A stretch of DNA of 64,000 bases, taken from positions 560,501 through 624,500 of the forward strand of contig AP026145.1 of assembly GCA_030295235.1 (NCBI GenBank). The letters run 5' to 3'. Each line of letters starts with the position of its first letter. The stretch's first letter is position 1. Both the position numbers and the translations under genes were made by a program. This document shows, one piece after another, positions 41,896 through 53,565 of the stretch. The notes beneath the pieces are model-generated. The model saw only the letters and a list, made by a program, of their open reading frames with translations, was not told the origin of the DNA and made no database searches. The stretch comes from Fistulifera solaris (lineage: Eukaryota; Bacillariophyta; Bacillariophyceae; Naviculales; Stauroneidaceae).

Positions 41896-43264
41896 TTATT
41901 TCTTGTTCATATTGATCACGGGCGTCACCATGGAGCAATCATTGAAAAAGTCGACCATGACAATGTTTTGCGTTTTTCCGTCCCAGTCATCTTCGACCCA
42001 GTTGGACACTTTCGGAGTCGCACGCTTGGCAATGTTACGAATCGACAAATCCCCTCTACCTTCGAAGATTTCTTTTTTGATCAAGTCCGTATCCGGTGTC
42101 AAAATACCTTGCAAGACGAAGAACTTGTTCTTGGGACGCGCTTCGACCGTGTTCTCGAGCTTGGAACGGAGCGTTTCCGTGTCATTCGCTTCGGGCCATT
42201 TCGAGTCGATGCAATTCTTAAACCAGAGCTTGCCGTTGGAGGCATTGTGCGTCGCTTCGTCGTGGTAAATGACGACCGCTTGAGCGTTTTTCTCCCAGTA
42301 CTCACGGACCGGGCTGTCGGGACTCAATCCCTCCTTCTGGCTGGCCATCTTGGGACCGAGTTTCTGGGTAATGCGCGCCGCCAGCAATTTGTGATGTTCC
42401 GGAGTCATCTCATACAAGTGATTGAAATCCAAAAGAACAATTTCTTTGGGATGGTTGCCGAGGAACTTGGCCACTTCATCGAGCACCGTGTCAATGTTGA
42501 CACAGTACACTCCGTGACACGTATAGAACTGATCTTCACCGTGACTGGCTATGCGCAAATCAAGGTAGCGAATGCCTTCATTCAGCTGCTGCGAAATGGT
42601 CAATTCTTGGCATTTGCACAAGCGTTCAAAGACCACGCCCAAGACAGCATCGTTGATCTTTTCCGTCAATTTCCGGAACAAGCCGCGGCCCACTTCCAGT
42701 TTATCCTGGATACCGGAAGTCAAATCCGAATCTGGCGAAGCCCCCAACTCTTCATTGAACTGATAAGTTCCACTGTCGTGAGTTCCGGGCAACGCCACTT
42801 GACACAGCGGTTTGTCAGCAATCACGTTACCCAAGACTTTCATCCAGTCCGCCGGGGGGAATGTAATCGTGAATTTTGATATCGATACGATAATTCCCGT
42901 CTTCTTCGACTCCCACATCAGCGCTGATGGCGAGAGCAGGCTTGGCCTCGTCTTCGGCCACACTGCGGGCCCACCACTTTTCCGCATCGCACAAGAGTTG
43001 CATCTTGTCGTCACCTTGTTCGTGTTGCGCCACCAGCGTCAACTGACCGTCTTTCTGTACGCGCCTCTCGGCTTCCCCTTCAATGTACGTATAGTTTCCG
43101 CCGTACACTTTGTGGGCCGGTTCCGCCGGCAACTGCTTTCCGGCGGCCAGCGTGCCATGCAACTGGGGCATGCCCTGATCTTCGATGCGGGCCTTTCCTT
43201 CGACGACCATGGTCACGGAACGCGTTGAGCGGTTCTGAATTCGAACGTAAGCACCTTTTCCCAT
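41896..43264 (-). CDS. PI-PLC X-domain (PLCXD-like) phosphodiesterase, frame-broken
   Basis: The start is the ATG at 43264 (MGKGAYVRIQNRSTRSVTMV). About 140 residues of a beta-rich N-terminal domain precede the catalytic X domain. At the GGGGGG run 42854-42859 the frame shifts; removing one base joins IHDYIPP to ADWMKVLGNV. The X domain shows LPGTHDSGTYQ (first catalytic His), ISQQLNEGIRYLDLRIA, FYTCHGVYC (second His) and HPKEIVLLDFNHLYEM, typical of eukaryotic PLCXD and bacterial-type PI-PLC. There is no Y, C2 or PH domain. About 456 aa. Such enzymes cleave phosphatidylinositol or GPI; the N-terminal domain may bind a membrane or ligand. Confidence 0.85.
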
Positions 43265-43735
43265 GATTGATGAATATCTTATTTCTAAAGAAGAACGGAG
43301 GGGAAACTTAATGACCTTACAATTTGTGCTGTTGCGATGAAAGATACAAGCGCGAAGAGAGAGATACTCCGAAAAAGCAGATTTTGCGTTGTTGCAGATG
43401 TTGGACGAGATCTTTTTGAATCTTGTGAACGAAGAACGAAGGAAGCAGTCGCGCATGCCACGTGTACATAGTACTGTAAAAGAAACAGTGATGTAAGAAC
43501 TAGCGACAGTACCTGGTACTTTGTCTGTGCTATTATGTAAAGAAAGCTTTAACCTTACTGTTGCTCGAATAACCCGCGCTTTCATGAATACCAGGTACGG
43601 AGTATAAACTATTGAAAGCGTGCAAAAAAGTCTCTCAAGTTTCAAAATCACTTATAATTCGTCCTCATCTTTTCCTGTCGAGAATCAGTTGAAGAAAAAA
43701 TCCTGATTACTGTTACCATTCTGCCTTTCAAAAGG
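43265..43735. other. intergenic (divergent promoter region)
   Basis: 470 bp. It contains CCAGGTACGGAGTATAAAC near 43591-43609, including the recurring TACGGAGTA, and the partial inverted repeat TACCTGGTA near 43510. No gene. Confidence 0.45.
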
Positions 43736-44203
43736 TTGTGTAACCGGGTACGCAAAGTAGCCTCTTCTCCGTCTCGTATTTGGTGCCGTACTTTGTCGAT
43801 GACATCGACTTCGTCCCCTCCGCGGGCCATCAATCATCAAGAAGTAAGCAACACCATTTACATTGGTAATCTAACTCCCCAATATGCGACAGAAGTCATA
43901 ATCGAAAAGATATTGCAAAAGTACGGCCGTGTCGAACGCGTATCGGTTGTACGACCGAACGATCGGACCGCGTACGCGTTTGGGCAATATGCGACCGCCG
44001 AACAAGCTCAAGGGGCGCGACAAGCACTGCATGGACGGAAATTGGGAGGCCGAATTTTACAAGTACGACCCGCACGGTCGTCCTCAACAACGACAACAAC
44101 GAATTCTACCGAAACAGAAACACCGCGACAATTAGATCATCGGATACGAGCCATTCAAGAGAAACTTCATCAAAAGACAAACGCCAAACTTTCTCCAAAA
44201 TAG
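43736..44203 (+). CDS. RRM-domain RNA-binding protein
   Basis: Single-exon frame, 155 aa. One RNA-recognition motif lies at residues about 38-110: RNP2 is TIYIGNL, RNP1 is AYAFGQYAT (a variant of KGFGFVxF), and a final LGGRILQVRPA strand follows. A Thr/Ser-rich linker and a basic helix (DHRIRAIQEKLHQKTNAKL) close the protein. The N-terminal 25 residues are Arg/Ser-rich (MCNRVRKVASSPSRIWCRTL), possibly an organelle presequence, or the real start is the later Met22. The specific RNA target is unknown. Confidence 0.82.
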   Translation: MCNRVRKVASSPSRIWCRTLSMTSTSSPPRAINHQEVSNTIYIGNLTPQYATEVIIEKILQKYGRVERVSVVRPNDRTAYAFGQYATAEQAQGARQALHGRKLGGRILQVRPARSSSTTTTTNSTETETPRQLDHRIRAIQEKLHQKTNAKLSPK

Positions 44204-44276
44204 AGACTGCTGCAATTTGCAAGAAAATCTAGTTTTTAGCCTACGTGTTCTTCTAAAAAACTGCTGCGAGGATGAA

Positions 44277-45759
44277 TTAAGCATCCTTCTTGTCGTCATC
44301 GTCATCGGGAATTTCTTCGCCCAAGACTTCCGCAAGCTCTTTCTTAGCCTTCTTCAACAATTCTTGTTGTTTACGCTCTTGACGCTTCTTAAAGTCCGCC
44401 AATTCCATTTCTTCGTCCACTACTTCACCCATCTTGATACGGTACTTCAAATCACCTTCCAACAACGCGCGGTCCCAGACCGTTTCCTTGAATTCGGCTT
44501 CGGTCATGTCATTTTCGACCGTCCCCGCCATGGACTGACGGAAATATTCGCGCTTGACCCACTCGTTGGCAATGGCTTCAATTTCTTTCGTGCGTTCGTC
44601 TTTCTCTTGTTGCTGTTCCGCCAAGAATCGTTCATCCGATTTGCGACGACTTTTCTGGAATTGTTCCTGTTCCCACCAGGCGTTGGTTGTGTATCCCTTG
44701 GCCGCATCGGGGTTGCTGGTAAGCCATTCTTCAATCGCTTTCTCGTAATTCTGTTATAAATGCGTCAAAGTGAGTCTCTAGTAACACACACGGCCTGCCA
44801 AAACACCCAACCTTGCGTACCTTGGCTCCATCCCGGAGCATGTGATCGATTTCTTGCAAACGCGCGTAGCCAGCTTCTCGTAAACCACGAATCAATCGAA
44901 CTTCGGTCGCATTGACATTGTAAATTTCCGCAAACGAGAAAGCCTTGTTCGCACCGGCCTCCAATTGCAGCATTTCCGTAATCATGCGGTACGATTCTTG
45001 GCGAGAAAAGATGGCCTTGGCGGGCAGTGTGCCATTGACGGTACCAAATTGATCAAAATGGTACGCCTGTTTGCCTTCGGGTTCATCGGTCAATTGCCCG
45101 ACGGCCGCGATGGAATAGGTTTTACCGGTGTTCTGAATGGCCTCCAACGCCGCCGCACTAGCCGTGACATCCAATTCATTCGCTCCCACCAACAAAATGG
45201 CAATATTCTCGACACTGGGTGCATCTGCTAAAGTCTTGGCGATTGTTTGTACTTGTTCGAGCAAGTCATCACCTTGCAAATAGGCCAACCAACTCTTGAC
45301 ACCGTCCAATTGCGCCGCCGTGGGCAAACTGTCGCCTTGCGCAAAATCGAGTTTATTCAACAATCCCGTGTACCGCGCCGATCGACTGATGAGTTGCTTC
45401 TTTGCCAATTTCGTGTCGGGACAAAAGGCGACAATTTTGTCAAATTCAAAGGCCGAATCTTGATGATTGAGTAAATCAAACAAAAATTGATCGTCCGCAG
45501 TGACCCCCGGTCGAATGAGTCCCGACACAAGGCACGTCCCATCAATGGTACTGCGGGCTTCGACCGGTTCCGGTGCTTTCAAATAGGCTTGTACTTTTTC
45601 GGCAGGATTCTCTCGTTCCATGGTACGGAATGCCGGTGGTCCTTTGACGCCCCAGGACGAAATGTACAGTGCTGTCGTCGACGACGACGACGCGGAAGGT
45701 TGTACGACAAAGGCCGTCGATGTCGCGGTCGTCGCGAGGAATAAAAACCCAATTCTCAT
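44277..45759 (-). CDS. plastid-targeted-type protein of unknown function
   Basis: Exons 45759-44821 and 44750-44277; the 70-bp intron (GTACGC...AACAG) joins DGAK|NYEKAIEEW in phase 0; 470 aa. The N-terminus is a signal peptide ending TATSTAFVVQPSASSSS, close to the diatom ASAFAP plastid motif with Phe at the predicted cleavage point. Residues about 60-310 form an alpha/beta region (STIDGTCLVSGLIRPGV, VENIAILLVGANELDV). The second exon encodes a Glu/Lys-rich helical C-terminus with coiled-coil character (DFKKRQERKQQELLKKAKKE) and an acidic end. I do not recognise the family; plastid import is inferred. Confidence 0.8.
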
Positions 45760-46371
45760 CTTTGTTTGTTGAATAAATGAAAAATTGATTAATCAAAGAC
45801 AAAAAGAGAGAGAAGAAAAGAGAAAGTGTTCGGGAGGAGATAAGCCGAATTTATACTGTCAAGGCAAAAAAAGATATCGTTCTCATCACTTTCGCATCGC
45901 GACGAGAAGAACGGAGAAGAAAAAGAATGACGATGACGGCGATGACAAAGAGGTGCGCGAAGTGGTGTCACGGATGCGTAAGCCGTTGTGTATCAGACCA
46001 AGAGTAGGACAGGGCACGCGGGACACGCGGAAGCCATCTGTTCGATGAAATAATGAAAGTCGTAGTGGTATTCAAGTTGTTTTCACGGGCACCATGGCAT
46101 AGAAAATGCGGGCTATTAAGTACACAGAAAATCTGCTTGGTGTTTGTCTTCACGCGCACTGACTATCCGTTAGCAGCAAATCTGTATGATTGTTTTTCAC
46201 GTTCCCAGAAACTATGGGGGTGCGGAGTCTCTACTTTGTAAATACCCAGAAAATCTGGGTGATCCACGCTTTCACATGCACAACAACGGGGTGCGTTTTT
46301 GTTTTGTTTCTTGTGTTGCACAACAACTAAGAACAACACCTCAAAGATCAACTAATCACTAATGTTAACAA
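45760..46371. other. intergenic (divergent promoter region)
   Basis: 610 bp between divergent genes. At about 46244 it holds CCCAGAAAATCTGGG, the same dyad core as in the 8.2-8.6 kb array, and a half-copy at 46130. No gene. Confidence 0.5.
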
Positions 46372-46854
46372 ATGAAGCTCTTCTCCGGATTCTTCCTAAC
46401 CTTCTTCTATTTAATTTCCGCCGCTCACTGTTTTCTTGTTCCCCCTCCAATCATCTCTCCGCATCGTCCGTGTTTTCAAACACCGCGTGACATGGATGAG
46501 GGCCTCGATGACTCCTTACGACCACCGCCCTTTAATTTACGCAAAGAATCCATTCTCTTTGATAGCAATGCCACTACCATGGCCAATAACAACGCGTTGC
46601 GAATTTGGCGGTTCATGCGGCGGCGATTGCCTCTTTGGTTGACCGGCACACAATCGGACGAGAATCCGTGGGGTGCCATTTACAATACGCTGCTGGTACG
46701 GTTCCCTACACTGGTGGCGGGAGTTTTGTACGGAAAGAATGTAATACAAGGACATCCACTGATTGTGGATTTGGGAGATGGTCCCTTTGAAGTGCCTCCT
46801 TTGGTAGTAATAGGAATTCTAGCGAGCATTCTTCGCGTACCAAAGTCATCATGA
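46372..46854 (+). CDS. small plastid-targeted-type membrane protein
   Basis: Intact frame of 160 aa. The signal peptide (KLFSGFFLTFFYLISAAHC) is followed directly by FLVPPPIISPHRP, the diatom-type bipartite plastid presequence with Phe after the cleavage site. The mature part has a basic segment (RIWRFMRRRLPLWLTG) and one or two weakly hydrophobic helices (LLVRFPTLVAGVLYG; VPPLVVIGILASIL). It could be a thylakoid or envelope accessory protein. No family is recognised. Confidence 0.68.
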   Translation: MKLFSGFFLTFFYLISAAHCFLVPPPIISPHRPCFQTPRDMDEGLDDSLRPPPFNLRKESILFDSNATTMANNNALRIWRFMRRRLPLWLTGTQSDENPWGAIYNTLLVRFPTLVAGVLYGKNVIQGHPLIVDLGDGPFEVPPLVVIGILASILRVPKSS

Positions 46855-47020
46855 CAGTCTACTATTATCGATTTCTTTTCGAGCAACGATAAAGAATACA
46901 AAGCCAACTTTTTGCATTCCAGCTTATTTTTTAAGTAATGATAGTTTACGTACGTAAATATGCGAGCCGTTGCGTGTCCTCAGAATTCATCCATTCGAGT
47001 TAGTTAGTCATCATTTGTGT

Positions 47021-48054
47021 CTACGAAAGAGAAGGAAAGGCTTTCTCATCGAGTGGGTTGATACCGCGTCCACCACGTCCTCCTCCACGGCCACCACCGC
47101 GTCCTCCACGTCCACCTTCACGACCGCCTCGGCCTCGACCACGGCCGCCATCGCGACCTCCTCCGCGTCCACCACCATCACGGCCTCGTCCTCCTACGCG
47201 GCCGCCACGTCCTCCGCGATCATTGGCACTACCACTTTCTACTCGGAAACCCAACTCGACCACCGGCTTGTCACCTTCTTCTTCCTTCTTGCTCTTTCCT
47301 CCTTTGCGTTTCTGTTTTCCCGTCGAAAAGTACTCTTCTTCTTCCGCCTTGGCCTTGGCGGCCGCTTTGTTGAAAAAATCTTCGTCCGCGGCCGATCGTT
47401 CCTTGAGAGGAGCGAAAGCTTCATGATCCGGTCGAGCCTTTTGTGCCAAATACTCTTCGTACGACAAGGTGTTGTCTTCGGGTTCCGGTTCCGGCTCGAC
47501 CTCTTCGACGACAGGCGCCGTTTCTTCACCCGCCGCTTCTTGGGCTTCGGCGGTCAATTCGGCCGGATTCTTTTCGTTGCCCCAATTGTGAGCACCGCCA
47601 CCACCTTTTTTGATTTCTTTGCCACGTCCCGTACCCGACTGACGATCGTACGCGCGTTTGCCATCACGGACGGGAGCCCGGCCCCCGCGTCCGAATTTCG
47701 TATTTCGGTCGTTGTTGGAGGGCTTTTTCTGTCAAACAACAGTATGCGTGAGTGAGGGATGAGAAGGGACGTTTCGTGCGTTCCGCTACAACAAGACCTA
47801 CCTTTGATCCGGTTTCGACGGTTCGACTACGGTCGGTGCTGCTTTCTTGGCAGTCGTCGTGGTCGTTTTGGTGGTCGTTGTCTTGGCCTTGGGAGCTTCA
47901 TCGCCCGAGTCATCATCGAGTGCAGCAAAAAGTTCTTTGACTTTAAAATAAAGGAGTCAAACAATACTGGATGTGAGAACGACCAGAAGAAGAAAAAGAA
48001 GAAAACAAGGAACCAACTTTGGGCCTGCCGATGGGTTGATGTCTCACGCACCAT
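47021..48054 (-). CDS. HABP4/SERBP1/Stm1-type RNA- and ribosome-binding protein
   Basis: Three exons: 48054-48048 (only ATGGTGC), 47940-47802 and 47728-47021. Exon 2 gives the Stm1-like start (VLKELFAALDDDSGDEAPKA) followed by a Lys/Thr tract. Exon 3 contains the family hallmark (FGRGGRAPVRDGKRAYDRQS, then GKEIKKGGGGAHNWGNEKN), the SYEEYLAQKARPD segment typical of HABP4 proteins, and a long RGG/Gly-Arg tail ending GINPLDEKAFPSLS. The exon 2-3 join is one base out of frame; one added base in TTTTT at 47724-47728 repairs it. These proteins bind RNA and inactive 80S ribosomes and are methylated on RGG repeats. The total is about 285 aa. Confidence 0.85.
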
Positions 48055-48768
48055 TTTTGGATTCCCTTTGTATCTTTCTTTAATTGCGAATGAATGTATA
48101 GGTCAATGGAATAAATCAATGTCGCACGGCTGACTCTCTTTCTTGATGGACTGTTTGACTTCTTATTTCTAGGTGTTCTCGATGCAAAAGAGCTTCACCT
48201 TTGATAATAAAACAAGCAGCAAAGTAAACAACAATAATAGCCCGTGTCATACGAGCGGCTCACAACAAACGGTGCCAAAAACTTGAGTTTTGCTCCCTCG
48301 AGCCGAGCGAGAGACGTATGACAGACAGACTTGATTCGGAACCGCAAATCCGTCTACTTCTTGTGCTATAGTACGTCTGTTGTGCAGCCCGATTCGTCAC
48401 GACTGAATTTCCAATCGTGAGACATGGCAGTGATCTATGCATGTGTACGAGAAAGGAATGTTAGCGAGCACAATCAGCTGCATGATATCTGCTTTTAAAG
48501 TGTTAAAAGTAATTTTTAAAAATTATTTGAAGAGCGTCTTTCAGTTGACTTTGTCCGAAACGCAGTTCATCATGAACTTCCCAATGTACTATAGGCCAAA
48601 AGTGTTTTCCGTTTTCACCATGACTGGATTCAGTCATGAGAGCCAGGAAAAGATTTTCTCGTTTTTCGGCGGCACTTTCTTTCGGTCTCGCAGATGAGGA
48701 CCATAATAGCACAAATCATCCAATAGAAAATCAAAACAACGTCTCATCAGAGTGCCCATCATGTCAGC
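48055..48768. other. intergenic (divergent promoter region)
   Basis: 710 bp between the HABP4-type gene and the GH1-GH18 gene. Frames here are short and overlap on both strands. Nothing recognised. Confidence 0.45.
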
Positions 48769-51543
48769 ATGTCGACTTTGGACGAGTCCTCGCGCTTACT
48801 TTCGGTAAAGAAGCAAGAAAAAGAAGGAAACGACATGACACCGTTGCGTCGACGCATCCTTTTTGGGACGTTGCTTGTGCTCCTCCTGGCCGGCTTGTCT
48901 CCGGCCTTTCGACCGCATCATGCTAAGAGCGAACCTTTTCCGTCCGACTTTCTCTTTGGTGCGGCAACCAGTGCCTATCAAATAGAAGGTGCCATCGAAT
49001 CGAGAGGATGGACCGTTTGGGATACCTTTGTGCGTCAGACTCCCAATCGGAGCAACGCCAATGTCGCATGCGATCACTATCATCGCATGAAGCAAGACGT
49101 GACACTGATGAAAGACTTGAATCTACAAGCGTACCGATTTTCGATATCCTGGTCAAGGATTCTGCCATCGGGGACGAATAAAACCATACGACAGGAAGGA
49201 CTCGACTTTTACCACCAACTGATCGATGAATTGCTGGAACACAACATAACTCCATTCGTGACATTGTTTCATTGGGATACACCCGAAGGACTGGAAGACC
49301 GGTTCGGTGGTTGGATGGACGAACGCACCGTCCAGGCGTTTGTCGAGTATGCTCGTCTGGCGTTTGCGACCTGGGGCGATCGTGTCAAACACTGGATCAC
49401 CATCAATGAACCATGGACGGTCGCCGTGAATGGATACAGTACGGGCATTCATGCACCAGGGAAGCAGGATGCTACGGCACCGTACCGTGTTGCACACAAT
49501 TTGTTGCGGGCGCATGCCTTGGCGACGCGGGTCTATCGAATGGAGTTTCAGACCCAACAAAAGGGTATCATTGGAATGGCCCATTCGGGTGATTTCCGCT
49601 ACTCGGCGGAGGATAATTCAGCTGCGGCGGAACGGGCTATGCTCTTTCAATTCGGTTGGTTTGTTGATCCTATTGTATTTGGTGATTACCCTCAAGTCAT
49701 GAAAGAACGACTGGGGCATCGTTTGCCAACTATAACGGATGACGAGAGATTACTATTTTTGAGTGCTTCGACCGATTTTCTGGGTTTGAACTACTATTCG
49801 TCACTCGTGGCGTCCACTCCAGAACGAGAAGCAAATTACAGTGGATATTGGGCGGACATTCACGTGGATTTTGCCAGCAAACCGGAGTGGTCTCAAAACT
49901 TCATGGGGTGGAGTGTCGTTCCCGACGGTTTGAGGGAAATGTTACTTTGGATTCACAAACGCTACCATGGTCCTACAATCTATATTACAGAAAATGGATC
50001 CTGTGAAGACGAGCCTAATGTGAATGCAGGAATACAGGACGAGAAACGGCGTTGGTATGTGCAAGAGCACCTTCGGGCCTGCTCGGAAGCTATTAAAGAG
50101 GGCGTAAAATTGGCTGGCTATTTCGTATGGTCTTTGATGGATAATTTCGGTACGTTATTCCATCGCGACGGCTCACATATGCTTAAGTTACTTATAGTGT
50201 TTTTCATGGCTAATTAGAGTGGCAGTTCGGTTATCAGCGGAGATTTGGCATCAATTATGTTGACTTCAAGACACTGGGTCGGACACCCAAATCTTCTGCC
50301 GTGTTTTACCGGGATACGATCGGTGCACGGGGTCGAAATCTGGCCGTAACGACACGTTCAAAAAGCCATCGGACACTCATAGAATCCTCCCGGTCGAGTC
50401 GTCAGATTCCTGACAGAGCTCTTATAGGATACGCTAGTCACAAGCTCGAATCGGTAAGAAATGCTATCTCGCAAGGGGCTAATGTTATAATGTGGTCGTT
50501 TGTCGACTTTCGAGCATCCTTCCATTCTCCAGACTCGTCGACTTCGCCGCATCGGCGCTTTTTGAACGTCAAAAACGTTGTACCGGATACCACATTAGAT
50601 CTTGAAGCGATCAAGATCTTTCTACGCGAGCTCGACCTGGAAGGCCATGGCCACGTTCTGCACATGATTGCGGTGGGTGGATGGAACGGGAAGCACCTCG
50701 ATCCGTTGGTCAGTGCAAAGGAATGGTACGAAGCATTCGACACTCATCTCGGTGATGTATTCGATGGAATTGATTGGGACTTGGAAGGGAACGATGACAT
50801 GAAAAGTATCTACAATACATTTACTTTTGAATGTTTAGATAAAATGGGCGAGATTAGTCGGATGGCTCATGAAGGTAAGGACATCTGGTACCGTGACCGT
50901 CCGCGTTGTTATCAAAATGTTCCCTTATGACAAACTTGGTAACTCAGGTGGCTACGTTGTGTCAATGGCTCCACCACAATCATATCTCGACATTCATGGC
51001 TCTGCTGACTTCAGCAGAGCTGTTAACTCTGACGGACAAAACGCGACCATGGCACAATGATTTTACCTATTTTGGGCGTAACGTATACGCCTACCTTTGC
51101 AGAAATACGGGGCATGGATAGATTTGGTCTCGTTGCAATTTTACGAAAGCTATTCAAGAGCTGCAATGTCGATTCTTGAAGGCGGCATGACTCCTGCTGC
51201 TTATCTGGTTGCTTTTGTCGAAGAATTGGCGTTCACCAATTGCACCTTTCAAGTAAACTTTGATCAAGATCCTGAAGCAAACTTAACGGTGACCAATGTC
51301 TCACTTCCTCTTTCTAAGCTTGTTCTCGGGTTTGCCAATGGGTGGGCAAGCAACGCTGGAAATAAAACGTTATTCGTTCCATCAACAGAAATAAGTTCGG
51401 CATGGGAATCGCTTCGAGCCAAAGATTTGCTACCACGTGGAATGATGTTCTGGATCATTGACGAAGAAGGAACCAATGGTGTCAACATGTCGCATGATCT
51501 CGGTCAGATCCTGGCCGAAGCGTGCGGGACTTCTAAATGCTAA
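48769..51543 (+). CDS. fused beta-glycosidase (GH1) and chitinase-like (GH18) protein
   Basis: Exons 48769-50149, 50218-50874 and 50948-51543 (introns 68 and 73 bp); about 876 aa. After a cytosolic start and a signal anchor (residues about 29-46) comes a complete GH1 domain: FLFGAATSAYQIEG, acid/base Glu214 in TINEPW, nucleophile Glu408 in YITENGS, and across the first intron DNFEWQFGYQRRFGINYVD. After a linker of about 20 residues a GH18 domain begins at RALIGYASHKLE and contains the catalytic DGIDWDLE (Glu650), YVVSMAPPQSYLDI, DLVSLQFYESYS and a C-terminal MMFWIIDEEG. In exon 3 two compensating one-base breaks (51023-51024 and 51096-51098) flank WHNDFTYFGRNVYAYL. It likely acts on chitin, oligosaccharides or glycoconjugates outside the cytosol. 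Confidence 0.88.
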
Positions 51544-51643
51544 TTTTAAAAAAAAAGAATTTTGTTTTATAGTTTTCGTTATAGCGACTAAAAAGGCTGA
51601 GCCTATGACCACGAAGCACTAGGGAAAATTACCAGCTAAGCAA

Positions 51644-52856
51644 CTATCCACCAGCTTTTTTACAAATCTGAACAATGTCTTCATCCGATAGAATGTGATC
51701 TTTTCCGCACCTTTGAGGTTGATGTTTACAACTTCTACCTGAAAAACGAACAACAACATGAGTGATGTGAATCAATCGTTTCACATTTGTAAGCACGGAT
51801 ACTGCGCACTACACCCTACTTACCCCATACCCACGCATGAGAGAATTCTTGCATGAGACCTCGATGGATTCGATTACAGAACTCTTCAATCGATGGATTT
51901 TCTGCATGTAGAATGACCGGCTCGTCATAGTCGGGGATTTGACCTTTCGGTTTGGTATAAATTCGTAGCATGTTACACCGATCCCAAATCGTATCCATCA
52001 GCTCTTCCAGATTCCACTCATGCTGACTGCTGATGGGGACGTAATTTGGCATCTGGTCTAATATATCCAGTTCTTCAATCGTCAAAGCATCAATTTTGTT
52101 GAATACGTACAGAACTGGAATATAGGCCCGATTACCCTCAATGACATCAATGAACTGATCGACTGTTATATCCTCGCGCAAAATGATTTCCGCACAACTG
52201 ATTCTGTATTCTTTGCAGACCAAACGTGCCACTTCCGCATTCATTCCTTTCGTTTGTTTGACCATTTCTTGATAACTGATACCTCCACCTTCTTTCTTGG
52301 TCAACTTGACATCCGGCGGTTCTTGATTGATGCGTATTCCAAAAGAAAACAATTCCGCTTCAATAATCTTTTTGTGCGTGACGGGCTTGGCTGCATCCAA
52401 GACAATGAGAATCAAATTGCACGTCCGCGCCGTCGAAATGACTTGTCGACCACGACCTTTGCCATCGGCGGCCCCTTCAATGATTCCTGGCAAATCCAGC
52501 ACTTGAATACGAGCTCCACGGTACTTCATTGTACCCGGAATACACGTCAAGGTCGTAAATTCGTACGCGGCCGCTTCCGATTTGGTGCCCGTCAAGGCCG
52601 TCAATAACGTGCTCTTGCCGACGGACGGAAATCCGACCAAACCAATGCGCGTATCACCACTTTTCGTAACATCAAAGCCGCGTCCGGCGTCTTTGGATCC
52701 GGCGGATTTGCCGCCGGGGCCGTTGATGAGTTCCGATTTCAATTTGGCAATCTTGGCTTTGAGCGTCCCTAAATGATAATTGGTGGCTTTGTTCTTTTGT
52801 GTGCGGGCCATTTCGGCCTCCAATTCGGCAATTTTCTTTTGAATGTCTTCGGACAT
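51644..52856 (-). CDS. DRG1: DRG1-type developmentally regulated GTP-binding protein
   Basis: Exons 52856-51824 and 51738-51644. The 85-bp intron (GTAAGT...TTTCAG) joins [19 protein letters not shown], giving the normal DRG C-terminus that ends KKAGG; about 375 aa. I choose [19 protein letters not shown] as the start because it matches the family; an in-frame upstream Met at 52964 would add a hydrophobic extension. GTPase motifs: GFPSVGKST (G1), DLPGIIEGA (G3) and NKID (G4). The TGS domain is at the C-terminus (PDYDEPVIL..., then [18 protein letters not shown]). DRG1 proteins are Obg-superfamily GTPases that bind a DFRP partner and act on translating ribosomes. The frame is intact. Confidence 0.95.
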
Positions 52857-53565
52857 GATTGTTTGTTTGGTTTGTTGTAAAAAGATAGGAAAGAACGTTA
52901 AAAATGAAGACAGCAAAGTGGAAATAACAATAACGCAATAAATTTTATGCCGCCAAGCCGCCATGGTCGTCGCGAGGGCGAGTTTTTGGTTGAAACTTAT
53001 TCACAGCGCGCAGAGCGCGCGCGACTATATTTCAACGCATTATTCATGACTGAAATGCAGTCGCGCTAAAAGTAGGCTACACTTTGGATCTATAGTGAAA
53101 GTGAATACGGCAGCAAGGATGGACAAAGATTTTCAACGTCAATCATCGACTCCGTTGCCAATGCTGCAACAAGTAACTAGATCTTCATCATGTTCTCACA
53201 TCTAATCTTTACAGCTTAGACTAGGAGAGCAACTATTGTAGTTTAGGAAGCAGTCCGGCTTGGAGGCATGTCAGTTCGTGACTTAATCGGAGAACGCAAG
53301 GTGTTTCGACTCAAGGGGAAAGAATGAATGAAGAAAGGCAATTCTTATGACTTGTTAAAATGCAATCTTTCAAAGTGAATGGACCAGTGTCTTTTTTCGT
53401 CAAAAGAATGTGAGCTGCTCATTACCGCAAGTCGCGGAGCAATGAGGATTATTTTCTGTAATTCTCGGCGACAACCAACCATTCTCGTTGCTTGTTGACT
53501 GTCTTACATAAATTCCTATCCGCCATTGCCTCTTCTTTGGATTTGATTGCACAGTATTCTCTATC
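52857..53565. other. intergenic, nothing recognised
   Basis: 710 bp between two minus-strand genes. Short frames only, no repeat or RNA gene seen. Confidence 0.45.

Noticed and set aside
41968-42879. 303-codon forward frame opposite the PLCXD gene
   Set aside because: Antisense to a clearly recognisable catalytic domain on the minus strand; no homology-like motifs.
47058-47755. Long Pro/Arg-, Ser/Thr- and Phe-rich frames opposite the HABP4-type gene
   Set aside because: They are shadows of the RGG-repeat region of the minus-strand gene.
51060-51104. A third intron in the GH1-GH18 gene ending at CTTTGCAG
   Set aside because: The frame WHNDFTYFGRNVYAYL before it is conserved GH18-type protein and would be lost; two compensating one-base errors explain the region better.
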